From contig JAOTYM010000011.1 of assembly GCA_029861845.1 (NCBI GenBank), positions 1-58,476 on the forward strand: a DNA stretch of 58,476 nt, given 5' to 3'. Source of the stretch: Gammaproteobacteria bacterium (GTDB lineage Bacteria > Pseudomonadota > Gammaproteobacteria > Acidiferrobacterales > SPGG2). Below, one piece after another: positions 1 through 8,364 of this stretch. Under the pieces are notes generated by a model. That model was given only the letters and a program-made list of their open reading frames with translations. It did no database searches and was not told where the DNA came from. Both the position numbers and the translations under genes were made by a program. How positions within the stretch are numbered: position 1 is the stretch's first letter; every line of letters starts with the position of its first letter.

Positions 1-557
1 TGACGGTCGCCGCCGGTTTCCTCGATAAGTGGACCATTGACCAGTCACGCCACGCTCGCGAGCGCCAGCACCCGGCCGATTACCTTAGGCACAGCTATTA
101 CGAGAACTGGCTGGCTGGACTCGAGACACTGCTCGTCGAAACCGGATTAATCGACGAACACGAATTACGCAGTGGACAGATCACGCGTCGCTTGCGGGAA
201 CAGGATTACATCCGAATGCTCAAGGCCGAAGCAGTGGCGGCCACGTTGGCCAAGGGCGGACCGGTGACCATGGACATACCGCTCGAGCCCAAGTTTGCCG
301 CCGGCGACCGCGTTCGTGTGCGCAACCTCAACCCCGCCGGTCACACGCGCGCGCCTCGTTACGCGCGCGGCAAACTCGGCGTGGTCGAGACGGATCATGG
401 CGTGCACGTCTTCGCCGACAAGAGCGCGCACGGCACTAGAGAAGGGCAACACCTTTATGGTGTTCGTTTTACCGCGCGCGAGCTCTGGGGTGGGGAAGCT
501 TCCAAGCGAGACGTCGTGCACATCGATCTCTGGGACGATCATCTGGAGCCGGCGTGA
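1..557 (+). CDS. nthB: Nitrile hydratase beta subunit, 5' truncated by window edge
   Basis: Open reading continues from base 3 to the TGA at 555-557 with no start inside the window, so the N-terminus lies outside. Nitrile hydratase turns nitriles into amides in the cytoplasm; the beta subunit packs on the metal-bearing alpha subunit. The visible part has the beta-family N-domain pattern (HSYYENWL, then LET) and the C-terminal SH3-like barrel with F-AAGDRVRV, HTRAPRYARGKLG, HLYGVRF and ELWG, ending DLWDDHLEPA, as is usual for this family. The stop overlaps the next gene's start (TGATG), so the two are translationally coupled. The alpha subunit is presumably upstream, outside the window. A thiocyanate hydrolase subunit is less likely given the intact single-chain beta layout. 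Confidence 0.9.
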   Translation, partial: TVAAGFLDKWTIDQSRHARERQHPADYLRHSYYENWLAGLETLLVETGLIDEHELRSGQITRRLREQDYIRMLKAEAVAATLAKGGPVTMDIPLEPKFAAGDRVRVRNLNPAGHTRAPRYARGKLGVVETDHGVHVFADKSAHGTREGQHLYGVRFTARELWGGEASKRDVVHIDLWDDHLEPA

Positions 558-925
558 TGGCGGATGCGCGTACAACCATCGAGGCGCTACCTGCCATTCC
601 ACGCGATGACGAAGGCCCGGTTTTTGCAGCACCCTGGGAGGCGCACGCGTTCGCCATGGCGGTGAAGCTCTCCGAACAAGGCGTTTTTACCTGGTCGGAG
701 TGGACCGACGCGCTTAGCGCTGAGATCGAGGTGGCGCGACAAACGGGTAATCCCGATCTCGGCGACACCTACTATCACCACTGGCTGAAGGCGCTAGAAA
801 AGTTGGTCGAGCAGAAAGGTATTGTCGACAAGACGGCGCTATCGAAACGCAAGGACGAGTGGCGACGCGCCTACCTGAACACGCCACACGGAAAACCCAT
901 CGACTTAGAGGCGGCAAAACAGTAG
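557..925 (+). CDS. Nitrile hydratase accessory protein (P14K/activator-like)
   Basis: A small protein (122 aa) homologous to the N-terminal part of nitrile hydratase beta; the family acts in metal loading and maturation of the alpha subunit, mainly in cobalt-type enzymes. Seen here: PVFAAPWEAHAFAMAV near residue 22, FTWSEW, and YYHHWLKALEKLV, the hallmark pattern of the accessory family. The ATG at 557 overlaps the beta subunit stop by one base; a GTG three bases earlier is also in frame. Its presence suggests, from family knowledge, a cobalt rather than an iron enzyme, but the alpha-subunit metal motif is not in the window. Confidence 0.85.
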   Translation: MADARTTIEALPAIPRDDEGPVFAAPWEAHAFAMAVKLSEQGVFTWSEWTDALSAEIEVARQTGNPDLGDTYYHHWLKALEKLVEQKGIVDKTALSKRKDEWRRAYLNTPHGKPIDLEAAKQ

Positions 926-972
926 ACCGAGCCACTGGCGTACGAACCTATCCGCTAGTGCACTCGTAAGTA

Positions 973-1812
973 CTAGACTATCTTTGCCAGCAAGGATTGG
1001 TATCCAGGATAATCTTTTTCCTTGCTCAGTACGTATCGCCTGGTTGTGCCTCGCCACTTCTCCTGATGGCTCCATAGCTCGATAAACCTTTCAGAGTCCA
1101 CCACACTACAACCGCCCAACAACGTAACGCCACGATCGAATAGCGGGTCTGGTAGGCAGCCGGTCGTGGGACCGACAATGAACATCTGCTCGGCGTGACC
1201 ACAGTGCTGCATGAGGGTATCGATGGTTTGATTGATCAGCACGGTTCCGGTGCACACGATCTTGTTGCAGTGTCTCAGATGCGCTGGGTCCAAGGTCACG
1301 TCAACACCATCCGCGCTTTGCAACCATCGCTCGTCGAGCTCCACAACTGTCAACGGCAACCCAAGAGCGCGAACCTGTTCGACTAACGGTGGGAAAAAAC
1401 CGACCATGCCAACATGGTCGCCGTCTTCGAGCGTTAAGTGGCTAATTGTTTTGTCTGCGATTGGCGGGATATAACCGGAACGTTTGAATACCACCTGGCT
1501 AATCGCGTTGATTGCCGCCATACCTAGCGATCGCTGCCAGCCGCTTTGTCCTGCGTACAGTTCGGCTATTTGTACCGGCGACGCCTGGATTAGGGGGTCA
1601 GTTTTAGCGCGATCTTGCAATGCCGACAGCGCACCGTTCAAATCGGTGTAGGTGAGTCCGACGGTGCCATCGCTTAACACTAAGGCCCCGTAATTACTGG
1701 TCTTTTCCGGATTCTCCTGCGGCGCTGCTATGTGTATGGACTGCACGGAAGGAACAGTTAGACGCTTGCCAATTGTTTCGATCAGCCGCAAATAATCGAT
1801 GGCGATGCTCAT
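973..1812 (-). CDS. DUF4213/DUF364 Rossmann-like protein, putative heavy-metal chelation family
   Basis: 279 aa, cytoplasmic, no signal peptide. The N-terminal third fits DUF4213 (GALVLSDGTVGLTYTDL) and the rest fits DUF364 (VGMVGFFPPLVEQV, a Rossmann-like glycine turn, then CTGTVLINQTIDTL and FIVGPTTGCLPDPLF). Members are often found near metal or cofactor enzymes and are called putative heavy-metal chelating proteins; the biochemical role is not established. It lies 40 bp downstream of the DddP-like gene on the same strand and probably shares its transcript. The ATG at 1812 is the first reasonable start. Confidence 0.75.
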   Translation of the reverse strand: MSIAIDYLRLIETIGKRLTVPSVQSIHIAAPQENPEKTSNYGALVLSDGTVGLTYTDLNGALSALQDRAKTDPLIQASPVQIAELYAGQSGWQRSLGMAAINAISQVVFKRSGYIPPIADKTISHLTLEDGDHVGMVGFFPPLVEQVRALGLPLTVVELDERWLQSADGVDVTLDPAHLRHCNKIVCTGTVLINQTIDTLMQHCGHAEQMFIVGPTTGCLPDPLFDRGVTLLGGCSVVDSERFIELWSHQEKWRGTTRRYVLSKEKDYPGYQSLLAKIV

Positions 1813-1852
1813 GTACCAACCCCTACTCGTAATCGTTCGCGATAGGGTCTCG

Positions 1853-3106
1853 CTACAACCAATCCATCTCCAACGGATACAAAGATAACTGCTCTATCCC
1901 GTCCTTGGTGATCAGTACTTGCTCTTCGAGTTTAACGCCTTCCTTACCCCCTTCGACCCCAATGAACGACTCAACGCACAGCGTCATGCCCTCTTCCAGT
2001 ACGCCATCGTATCCCTTCGCTGGGTAGTCTAACCAATGCTTAAATGAAGGATATTCGTCGGCAAGGCCTACCCCATGAATTAAACTAGTGTAGCGGTTAG
2101 ACAAGAACTCCTCCGGAATGGGCCAGGCCTGCTCCGATACCTCGCAAAAAGACATGCCAGGCCTAAGGATCGATTTGTTCTTCTCGATTTGCTCTACCGC
2201 CGCTGCGTAGAGTCGGCGCTGTTCATCGCTGGGTTTACCATCTCCGCACAACCAGGAACGTGAGATATCTGCACAGTATCCGTAAGGGCCGATGAGGTCG
2301 GTATCAAAGCTCACCATTTCACCCTTTTCAATGGTTCGCATCGAGCATTCCCTAAACCAGGGATTCGTGCGCGGCCCCGAAGACAATAGCCTGGTCTCGA
2401 TCCACTCGCCACCAAGCCTGATATTAGTCTCGTGCAACTTTGCCCATAGCGCGTTCTCGGTGATGCCCGGCCGTAAGGCATCACGCATGGCCGCCATTGC
2501 GATTTCGCAGACCTCGATCGATTTGCGCATGAGTATCAGCTCTTCGGATGATTTGATGGCGCGCGCCTGCTCGACTACCTCCAGACCTTCCATAACCTCG
2601 ATGCCATGCGAACGGATGGCATCAACGCCGAGATGCGATAACTCATCTATCGCCAATCTTTTGTTTCCACCACCGTGCCTCGTAACCAAATCAGCGATCT
2701 GATCGCCAAACTGTTTCGCGCATTCGTAGGCGCGCGAGCCAGCGGAGAAATAGTAGAACGGTAGTATTGCGCGATATTCGTCGACGGTCGGTAATCCCTC
2801 GGCGAGATGCGGATGGTAAGCGTAGTCGAACAGGACGGTCGGACCGTCGGTGGCAACAAACACACAGCGGGTCTCGTAGTGTGAACACCAGATCTGCATA
2901 TTGGTCGCATCTGTTGCGTACCGCGTATTAATTTGATTGAAAAACAAGGCCCCAGCGTAGTCACGTTTTTTCAGCTCCTCGCGGATGCGGCCGAGGCGAT
3001 AGAGTCGTACTTTGTCGAGATCGACCGGTGCTTCACTATACTCCATCGCACCATGCTGGCGCGGCGTGTTGCCACCATGCACAGCATTAGTAGCTTCGGT
3101 AACCAT
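1853..3106 (-). CDS. dddP: DddP-like M24 metallo-protein, candidate DMSP lyase
   Basis: 417 aa, cytoplasmic, with a creatinase-type N-domain and a C-terminal M24 pita-bread fold. DddP uses an M24 dinuclear metal site to cleave dimethylsulfoniopropionate to DMS and acrylate rather than a peptide. Metal-ligand candidates here are D268, D270, D280, H344, E379 and E394, with D350 as the candidate catalytic Asp. Each is offset by exactly 27 from the DddP residues I recall from the Ruegeria structure (295, 297, 307, 371, 406, 421 and 377). The FDTD doublet and the one-residue longer spacing to the next Asp differ from ordinary prolidases. AGGAGA lies just ahead of the ATG. It is 17 bp downstream of the DMGDH-like gene. 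The alternative is an uncharacterised M24 peptidase paralogue. Confidence 0.65.
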   Translation of the reverse strand: MVTEATNAVHGGNTPRQHGAMEYSEAPVDLDKVRLYRLGRIREELKKRDYAGALFFNQINTRYATDATNMQIWCSHYETRCVFVATDGPTVLFDYAYHPHLAEGLPTVDEYRAILPFYYFSAGSRAYECAKQFGDQIADLVTRHGGGNKRLAIDELSHLGVDAIRSHGIEVMEGLEVVEQARAIKSSEELILMRKSIEVCEIAMAAMRDALRPGITENALWAKLHETNIRLGGEWIETRLLSSGPRTNPWFRECSMRTIEKGEMVSFDTDLIGPYGYCADISRSWLCGDGKPSDEQRRLYAAAVEQIEKNKSILRPGMSFCEVSEQAWPIPEEFLSNRYTSLIHGVGLADEYPSFKHWLDYPAKGYDGVLEEGMTLCVESFIGVEGGKEGVKLEEQVLITKDGIEQLSLYPLEMDWL

Positions 3107-3123
3107 AGATAAGTCTCCTGCTG

Positions 3124-5541
3124 CTACGTTCTCATGCGTTCATTCTTGGGATCAAACAATGTCTCGGTAATCCGCGTCGCCTTGTACATTTCGCCTAGTA
3201 TTTCTATTTCAACTTGTACGCCCTCTTCGATCATTTCTACCGGCAAGAAACCGATGGCCACACTCTTCTCGACGAAATGCGCATAGCCCCCTGAGGTAAC
3301 GAAGCCGACTACTTGACCGTCTTTCCAAATCGGCTCATCGGCCCACACATCAACATCATCGGTATCGACGACAAAGGTACACAACTTTCGCTTAACGCCT
3401 TGTGCCTTTTCTGCCAGGGCAGCGGCCTTGCCGATGAAATCTGCGGGTTTGTTGTAACAGACAAACCGATCGAGACCTGTTTCTAAAGGTGTGTAGTCGG
3501 GCTTAAATTCTCGCAGCCAAGAGCCAAAGGATTTCTCCAGGCGCAGGCTCAACATCGCGCGCATACCGAATGGCCTAAGGCCTAAGTCTTCACCCGCTTG
3601 CGTGAGCGTCTCATAAAGCGCCACTTGTTGAGACACCGGCACATAGATCTCGTAGCCTAAATCACCAGTGTAGGTGACGCGTTGTACCAGTGCCTCGCAC
3701 GGCCCGACATCCATCTCATGTACTGACATGAAAGGTATTGCCTCGTGGGACACATCGGCCCGGGTAACACGCTGCAGCAGCTCGCGCGACTTGGGGCCGG
3801 CAATCTGAAAACCGATTCGTTCGGTTGAAATGTTGCGGATTTGTACGCCTTCATCAGGCAAATGCTGTTGAAACCAACGTAGATGGTAGGCCTGCGCCGC
3901 ATAGGAGGCGGTAAGTTGGAAACAGTTCGGGCCCAAGTGAGAGATGGTAAAGTCACCGATAAGCCGACCCTTGGGACTCAACATCGGGCTTAAGCTGAGG
4001 CGACCAATCTTACGAATGCGCCCAGCCATGATGCGATCCAAGAACGCTTCGGCCCCCTCGCCTGTCACCAGGAATTTACTGAAGTTGTGTACTTCGTTGA
4101 TGCCTACTGCGGTGCGCACGGCGCGGCACTCTTCGCCTACCGTTTTGAATGCATTGGAGCGACGGAAAGTTGGAGTTTCGTACGGCACCTCCCCTTGTGG
4201 TGCAAAATAATTGACGTGTTCCATACCGTAACCGGCGCCGAATACCGCATTCTGCTGCTTCCACAGACCATAGGCCGGCGTCGTGTGTAACGGGCGACCG
4301 GCCGGTAACTCCTCGTTGGGATAAGACACGGCGAAACGACGTTGGTAATTCTCACGCACCTTGGTTCGCGTGAAGCCACGCGTGCAATAATCCCCAAAAC
4401 GTGAGACGTCCATAGCAAAGACATCGCGTGAGGGTTCGCCCTCCACCATCCACTCGGCCATGGTAAGCCCGACACCACCGCCCTGACTGAATCCGGCCAT
4501 GACCGCGCACGCGGACCAAAAGTTTCGTAGACCCGGAACCGGACCTACGAGCGGGTTACCATCGGCGGCAAACGTAAACGGGCCGTTGATGACACGCTTG
4601 ACACCGGCCCTTTCAAGAACTGGATAACGCCGGTAGGCGACTTCCAGAGATTCACCGATGCGATCCAACTTGTCGGGCAACAACTCGTTGCCGAAATCCC
4701 AACGCGTGCCGTCCACCCCCCACGGTTCACAGGCCTGTTCATAAAAACCGATCACCAAACCCCGGCCCTCCTGGCGAAGATAGCTCTCCCCTTCTGGGTC
4801 CATTATATGCGGTAACTCTTTATCCGCTTCGTACACTTCGGCGATGTCGTCGGTTGCCAGATACTGATGCTCCATGGGATGCAATGGCAAGTAGACGCCG
4901 GCCATGGCGCCTACTTCGCGCGCCCACAGTCCGGCCGCATTGACCACATGTTCGGCGATCAACGTGCCCTGCTCGGTGACGACTTCCCACTCACCATTGG
5001 CTCGCGGATCGAGCGCAGTCACCCGGTTGCGGAGATAGATCTCGGCCCCTTGTAGGCGTGCCGCTTTGGCGTAGGCATGCGTCGTGCCCGAAGGGTCGAG
5101 GTGACCATCGAGCGGATCGTACAGTGCGCCGAGCACACCGTCGGTGTTGGTGATGGAGGAATACTGCGGGATTTCGCTCGGACCGATGAGCTCGGTTTGC
5201 AGCCCCATATGGCGGTGCTTGGCACGTTGGGCCTTGAGAAAATCCATGCGGTCCGGGGTCCCCGCGAGGGTAAGCCCGCCTACATGATGCAGGCTGCAGG
5301 ACTGTCCGGAAATCTCCTCGAGCTCCTTATATAGACGTATCGTGTAGCCCTGCAAGGCGGCCATGTTGGTATCGGCGTTGAGGGTGTGAAAACCACCGGC
5401 CGCGTGCCAAGTGGAACCCGAGGTGAGCTCCGAGCGCTCAATCAGCACCACATCCTTCCAACCGAACTTGGTGAGATGGTAAAGAACACTGCAGCCGACC
5501 ACGCCGCCGCCGATGACCGCCACTTGCACGTGCGATTTCAT
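3124..5541 (-). CDS. DMGDH/sarcosine dehydrogenase-like FAD enzyme with GcvT domain
   Basis: 805 aa. Residues 1-380 are a DAO-type FAD domain with GGGVVG at 11-16 and GSTWHAAGG, whose His46 is the expected covalent flavin attachment site in dimethylglycine dehydrogenases. The rest is a GcvT/aminomethyltransferase region (PFGMRAML, LETGLDRFV) that in the family passes the released one-carbon unit to tetrahydrofolate. Likely substrates are methylated amines such as dimethylglycine or sarcosine. It is the first gene of a minus-strand set with the DddP-like and DUF364 genes, so a methylated osmolyte is a reasonable guess. Substrate is not readable from sequence. Length is normal for the fused family. 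Confidence 0.85.
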   Translation of the reverse strand: MKSHVQVAVIGGGVVGCSVLYHLTKFGWKDVVLIERSELTSGSTWHAAGGFHTLNADTNMAALQGYTIRLYKELEEISGQSCSLHHVGGLTLAGTPDRMDFLKAQRAKHRHMGLQTELIGPSEIPQYSSITNTDGVLGALYDPLDGHLDPSGTTHAYAKAARLQGAEIYLRNRVTALDPRANGEWEVVTEQGTLIAEHVVNAAGLWAREVGAMAGVYLPLHPMEHQYLATDDIAEVYEADKELPHIMDPEGESYLRQEGRGLVIGFYEQACEPWGVDGTRWDFGNELLPDKLDRIGESLEVAYRRYPVLERAGVKRVINGPFTFAADGNPLVGPVPGLRNFWSACAVMAGFSQGGGVGLTMAEWMVEGEPSRDVFAMDVSRFGDYCTRGFTRTKVRENYQRRFAVSYPNEELPAGRPLHTTPAYGLWKQQNAVFGAGYGMEHVNYFAPQGEVPYETPTFRRSNAFKTVGEECRAVRTAVGINEVHNFSKFLVTGEGAEAFLDRIMAGRIRKIGRLSLSPMLSPKGRLIGDFTISHLGPNCFQLTASYAAQAYHLRWFQQHLPDEGVQIRNISTERIGFQIAGPKSRELLQRVTRADVSHEAIPFMSVHEMDVGPCEALVQRVTYTGDLGYEIYVPVSQQVALYETLTQAGEDLGLRPFGMRAMLSLRLEKSFGSWLREFKPDYTPLETGLDRFVCYNKPADFIGKAAALAEKAQGVKRKLCTFVVDTDDVDVWADEPIWKDGQVVGFVTSGGYAHFVEKSVAIGFLPVEMIEEGVQVEIEILGEMYKATRITETLFDPKNERMRT

Positions 5542-5728
5542 GGACTGTATTTACACCCTGGACTTCCCGGCCAAGGGGCGAGTTTATACAACTGCCTCGG
5601 CTTTCGTAACCAGGGAAGAAATTGAGTGTCACGGGCCGACGCGATCGACTGGGTATCTGATAGACGCGCCTGGCTAATTCCATGTTCCGTGGTACTGTAC
5701 CCACGATCCGCCGACTGGGGAGGACAGA

Positions 5729-6358
5729 ATGAAACTCTATTACTTCGAGACGCCTAATGCGCGCAAGCCGTGCGCGGTGGCCAAACACCTAAACTCACCC
5801 GTCGAGTTCGTGCGGATCGATCTTTCCAAGGGCGAGCACCAGACACCGGAATACCTAGCTATTAATCCCAATGGCAAGGTGCCGGCGCTGCGCGATGGCG
5901 ACGCCAGACTTTGGGAAGGCCATGCGATCATGGCCTACCTGGCCGCTAAAGCCGGCTCTGACCTATGGCCCAAGGATAGCGCAAAGCAGATAGACATCCT
6001 TCGTTGGCTCAATTGGGACACGGCGCACTTCTCGCGTCACGCCGGCACGCTATTTTTCCAACACTACATCAAGGCCGCATTCGGAATGGGTGAACCCGAC
6101 GCGGCTGCGGTTGAGGAGGCGACCGGGTTCTTCAAGCGGTTCGCGGACGTCCTCGACAATCACCTCAAGGGACGCACCTACCTCGTCGGCGACAATCTCA
6201 CCATCGCGGATTTCGGCGTTGCCTGCATGCTGCCGACAGCACAAGAAGCCAAACTACCGCTCGGTGGGTTCACACAAATCCAGCGTTGGCACGACGGTCT
6301 CATGCGGCTACCGGCTTGGAAAGATCCCTACCCGGCATCGCAGTCCGCGTTAGCGTAA
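5729..6358 (+). CDS. Glutathione S-transferase
   Basis: 209 aa, cytoplasmic. The N-terminal thioredoxin-like domain starts MKLYYFETPNARK and holds the cis-Pro GKVPAL segment and the glutathione-binding region LWEGHAIMAYLA; the all-helical C-domain contains the N-capping motif VGDNLTIADFGV. These are standard theta/beta-class GST signs. It conjugates or exchanges glutathione on electrophiles; substrate unknown. A GGGGAGGA stretch precedes the ATG. It is divergent from the DMGDH-like gene across about 190 bp and stands just upstream of the arsR unit, though nothing ties it to arsenic. Confidence 0.85.
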   Translation: MKLYYFETPNARKPCAVAKHLNSPVEFVRIDLSKGEHQTPEYLAINPNGKVPALRDGDARLWEGHAIMAYLAAKAGSDLWPKDSAKQIDILRWLNWDTAHFSRHAGTLFFQHYIKAAFGMGEPDAAAVEEATGFFKRFADVLDNHLKGRTYLVGDNLTIADFGVACMLPTAQEAKLPLGGFTQIQRWHDGLMRLPAWKDPYPASQSALA

Positions 6359-6398
6359 GGACGCTCGCTAGTGCTTAGCGAACAGTGAGCTCATGTTA

Positions 6399-6418
6399 CG
6401 GTAATTCTAGTAATATGG
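6399..6418. promoter_or_regulatory. Degenerate ArsR operator upstream of arsR
   Basis: An AT-rich imperfect palindrome whose half ATATTACT(A/G)G, read on the minus strand, matches the perfect palindrome at 6791-6810. It abuts the -35 hexamer of the predicted arsR promoter, so the regulator probably represses its own gene from here. Functional assignment is inferred from the repeated motif and position. Confidence 0.55.
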
Positions 6419-6447
6419 TTGACTGTGCGGTCTCCTTGAGTTATGCT
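6419..6447 (+). promoter_or_regulatory. Predicted promoter of arsR (TTGACT-N17-TATGCT)
   Basis: TTGACT at 6419-6424 and TATGCT at 6442-6447 are 17 bp apart. The expected start of transcription, about seven bases after the -10, falls on or next to the ATG at 6454, and no Shine-Dalgarno sequence precedes that ATG. The message may therefore be leaderless. Confidence 0.5.
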
Positions 6448-6453
6448 GCGATC

Positions 6454-6768
6454 ATGAACCTAGATAAAGCAGCATCAACCTTAGGTGCGATGGGTAACCG
6501 CACACGGTTACAGGTTGTGCGTCTGCTTGTTCGGACTGGCGATCAAGGTCTACCAGTCGGACGCATTCAGAAAGAGCTGAAGATTCCGTCGTCGACCTTG
6601 ACGCACCACTTGAGCCATCTGCGTGGTGCTGGCCTCATCCGACAAGATCGACAAGGCACGAGTCTATATTGCAAGATGGAATACCGACAATTGGACACTC
6701 TATGGAAATTCTTGACCAAACAGTGTTGTATCGACATGGTTCAGGATCGCGCAAAAAAGGTGGCGTAA
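6454..6768 (+). CDS. arsR: ArsR-family repressor with Cys73/Cys91/Cys92, likely arsenical sensor
   Basis: 104 aa winged-helix repressor. The recognition region is IPSSTLTHHLSHLRGAGLI, followed by the wing (QGTSLYCK). Three cysteines, C73, C91 and C92, have the spacing (18, then 1) that I recall for the methylarsenite-selective SpArsR of Shewanella putrefaciens (C83, C101, C102). The classical ELCVCDL metal motif of helix 3 is absent. The ATG at 6454 is chosen over an in-frame start at 6385 because it gives the normal ArsR N-terminus and sits at the predicted transcription start. The gene is followed by a perfect 20-bp palindrome and a heavy-metal/arsenical permease, so it probably controls both. 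Confidence 0.85.
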   Translation: MNLDKAASTLGAMGNRTRLQVVRLLVRTGDQGLPVGRIQKELKIPSSTLTHHLSHLRGAGLIRQDRQGTSLYCKMEYRQLDTLWKFLTKQCCIDMVQDRAKKVA

Positions 6769-6790
6769 TCTTTTTTTGGTGAAGTAGTTT

Positions 6791-6810
6791 CGATATTACT
6801 GGTAATATCG
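6791..6810. promoter_or_regulatory. Perfect 20-bp palindrome, probable ArsR operator
   Basis: CGATATTAC-TG-GTAATATCG has 9-bp perfect arms around a 2-bp centre and lies between arsR and the permease gene. Together with the weaker copy at 6399-6418 it gives one operator upstream of each gene, the usual picture for a local ArsR regulon. It is too AT-rich and too tightly spaced to be a terminator. Confidence 0.7.
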
Positions 6811-6862
6811 TTTCTGTGAAAGTTTTAAGACTTAAACAATTTGCGATGAGGATCGAAAAACG

Positions 6863-7918
6863 ATGACGGCGCTCAGCAAAGTGTTTGGGTCTCGCTCGTG
6901 GCAATTCAGATTTGGCGGCATCGCTACCGATCGCGTCGTGTGGGCGCTCCTGATCGGACTTTTCGCCCTAAGTATTATCGACGCATCGCAGGCCTTGCGC
7001 AGCGTTGGCTTCAGCATCAACGCTCTCGTTGGTATGGCGCCTTTCTTTCTGCTGGCAGTTGCCGTAGCCGGATACGCCAAAGCAACGGGTGCTGACAAGC
7101 TGATCACGCGAGCGTTTTCCGGCAACCTGGTCATGGCGGTGGTAAGTGCTGCCTTGGTCGGGGCATTGTCGCCCTTCTGTTCCTGCGGGGTTATCCCGTT
7201 GATTGCTGCCATGCTTGGGGCGGGGGTACCACTCGCGCCGGTGATGGCGTTCTGGGTCGCATCGCCCATCATGGACCCGGAGATGTTCATCCTGACGGCG
7301 GCCGGCATCGGACTCAACTTCGCTATCGCAAAGACCGCGGCCACCGTCGCCATGGGATTAATGGCTGGGTTCGCGGTGATTGGACTGCAGCGCCTCGGTC
7401 TGCTGGGAAACGTACTATCTCAGGCCCAGGCCTCCGGGTGTCGCCCGTCATTCGACCCTTCATCACCGGTCTATGTGGCTTGGCGCTTTTGGGCCGAGCC
7501 ATCACGCATCAAGACCTTCCGCGACGAAGTTCGCACGATCGGCTGGTTCCTCTTCAAGTGGCTAACGCTTGCGTTTTTTCTGGAGAGCCTAATGATTGCC
7601 TACGTGCCGACGGACTGGATTGCGCAGATTGTCGGTGGAGATAAGTGGTTTGCCATTCCATTGGCGACTGTTGTCGGCATTCCTTCTTACCTCAATGGTT
7701 ATGCTGCCATTCCACTCGTGGCAGGGCTCTTGGACATGGGCATGTCGCCAGGCGCCGCGATGGCGTTCGTTACCTCGGGCGCAGTGTCGTCTATCCCGGC
7801 CGCGATTGCGGTCTATGCACTCGTACGAAAACCAGTGTTTTTCATCTATGTGTTTCTCGGGCTTGCGGGTTCAATGGTATCGGGATACGGCTATCAGCTT
7901 AGCGGCGGTGCGATCTAA
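6863..7918 (+). CDS. arsP: ArsP/SO_0444-type permease, organoarsenical or metal efflux
   Basis: 351 aa with about eight hydrophobic membrane spans, PF03773 permease family. The family loop FCSCGVIPL, with two cysteines, follows GALSP and precedes the ASPIMDPEMF segment; a second family glycine/proline loop, GIPSYLNGYAAIPL, lies in the C-half. ArsP members export trivalent organoarsenicals such as methylarsenite; the related SO_0444 group exports copper or zinc. The neighbouring repressor with arsenical-type cysteines favours ArsP. A perfect palindromic operator sits about 50 bp upstream. The symbol is tentative, since the two subfamilies share this motif. Confidence 0.75.
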   Translation: MTALSKVFGSRSWQFRFGGIATDRVVWALLIGLFALSIIDASQALRSVGFSINALVGMAPFFLLAVAVAGYAKATGADKLITRAFSGNLVMAVVSAALVGALSPFCSCGVIPLIAAMLGAGVPLAPVMAFWVASPIMDPEMFILTAAGIGLNFAIAKTAATVAMGLMAGFAVIGLQRLGLLGNVLSQAQASGCRPSFDPSSPVYVAWRFWAEPSRIKTFRDEVRTIGWFLFKWLTLAFFLESLMIAYVPTDWIAQIVGGDKWFAIPLATVVGIPSYLNGYAAIPLVAGLLDMGMSPGAAMAFVTSGAVSSIPAAIAVYALVRKPVFFIYVFLGLAGSMVSGYGYQLSGGAI

Positions 7919-7974
7919 GCGTAAAAGATTAAACGCGCCCGCGGAGAAGGATCCATATCCAACCACCCAATAAC

Positions 7975-8364
7975 TCATTTCGGCCCAGACATCTGCCACT
8001 CTTGGCGATCGATGCGATAGTAGATCTTTCCATCATCGTACTGTTCAACAAGGATTGGCACGCCATCCCCTACTTTTGGAATTGGCGGGATAAAGCCTAG
8101 CTCGATCTCACTGCCATCCGCGAGCTCTACAAAACCCTGATAGATATTAACGTCACTGCCGAGTTTGCTGTGCAACTCGCTAGTATCGATCTCATTAATT
8201 CTTGTAACAATTGCCGTTTCATGTCCAACTGTGAGCAGCCTATTGGTCCCAAGTCGTTGATTTGTCACCAGCGCCCATATAAGAACTGGCAACAGCAACA
8301 AGCCTACCAATACGACTCTCCAGTTGCGGTAGTTTGTTGCCCATCTATCCCAGAATCGACTCAT
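7975..8364 (-). CDS. Membrane-anchored hypothetical protein
   Basis: 129 aa. One hydrophobic helix at about residues 17-34 (VVLVGLLLLPVLIWALV) follows a basic N-terminus, so the C-terminal 95 residues probably face the periplasm. That part is beta-rich (ETAIVTRINE, VNIYQGFVELADGSEIELGF) and resembles a small OB- or secretion-carrier-like fold, but I cannot name a family. It lies convergent to the permease gene, with 56 bp between their ends, and has no partner gene on its strand. Confidence 0.6.
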   Translation of the reverse strand: MSRFWDRWATNYRNWRVVLVGLLLLPVLIWALVTNQRLGTNRLLTVGHETAIVTRINEIDTSELHSKLGSDVNIYQGFVELADGSEIELGFIPPIPKVGDGVPILVEQYDDGKIYYRIDRQEWQMSGPK

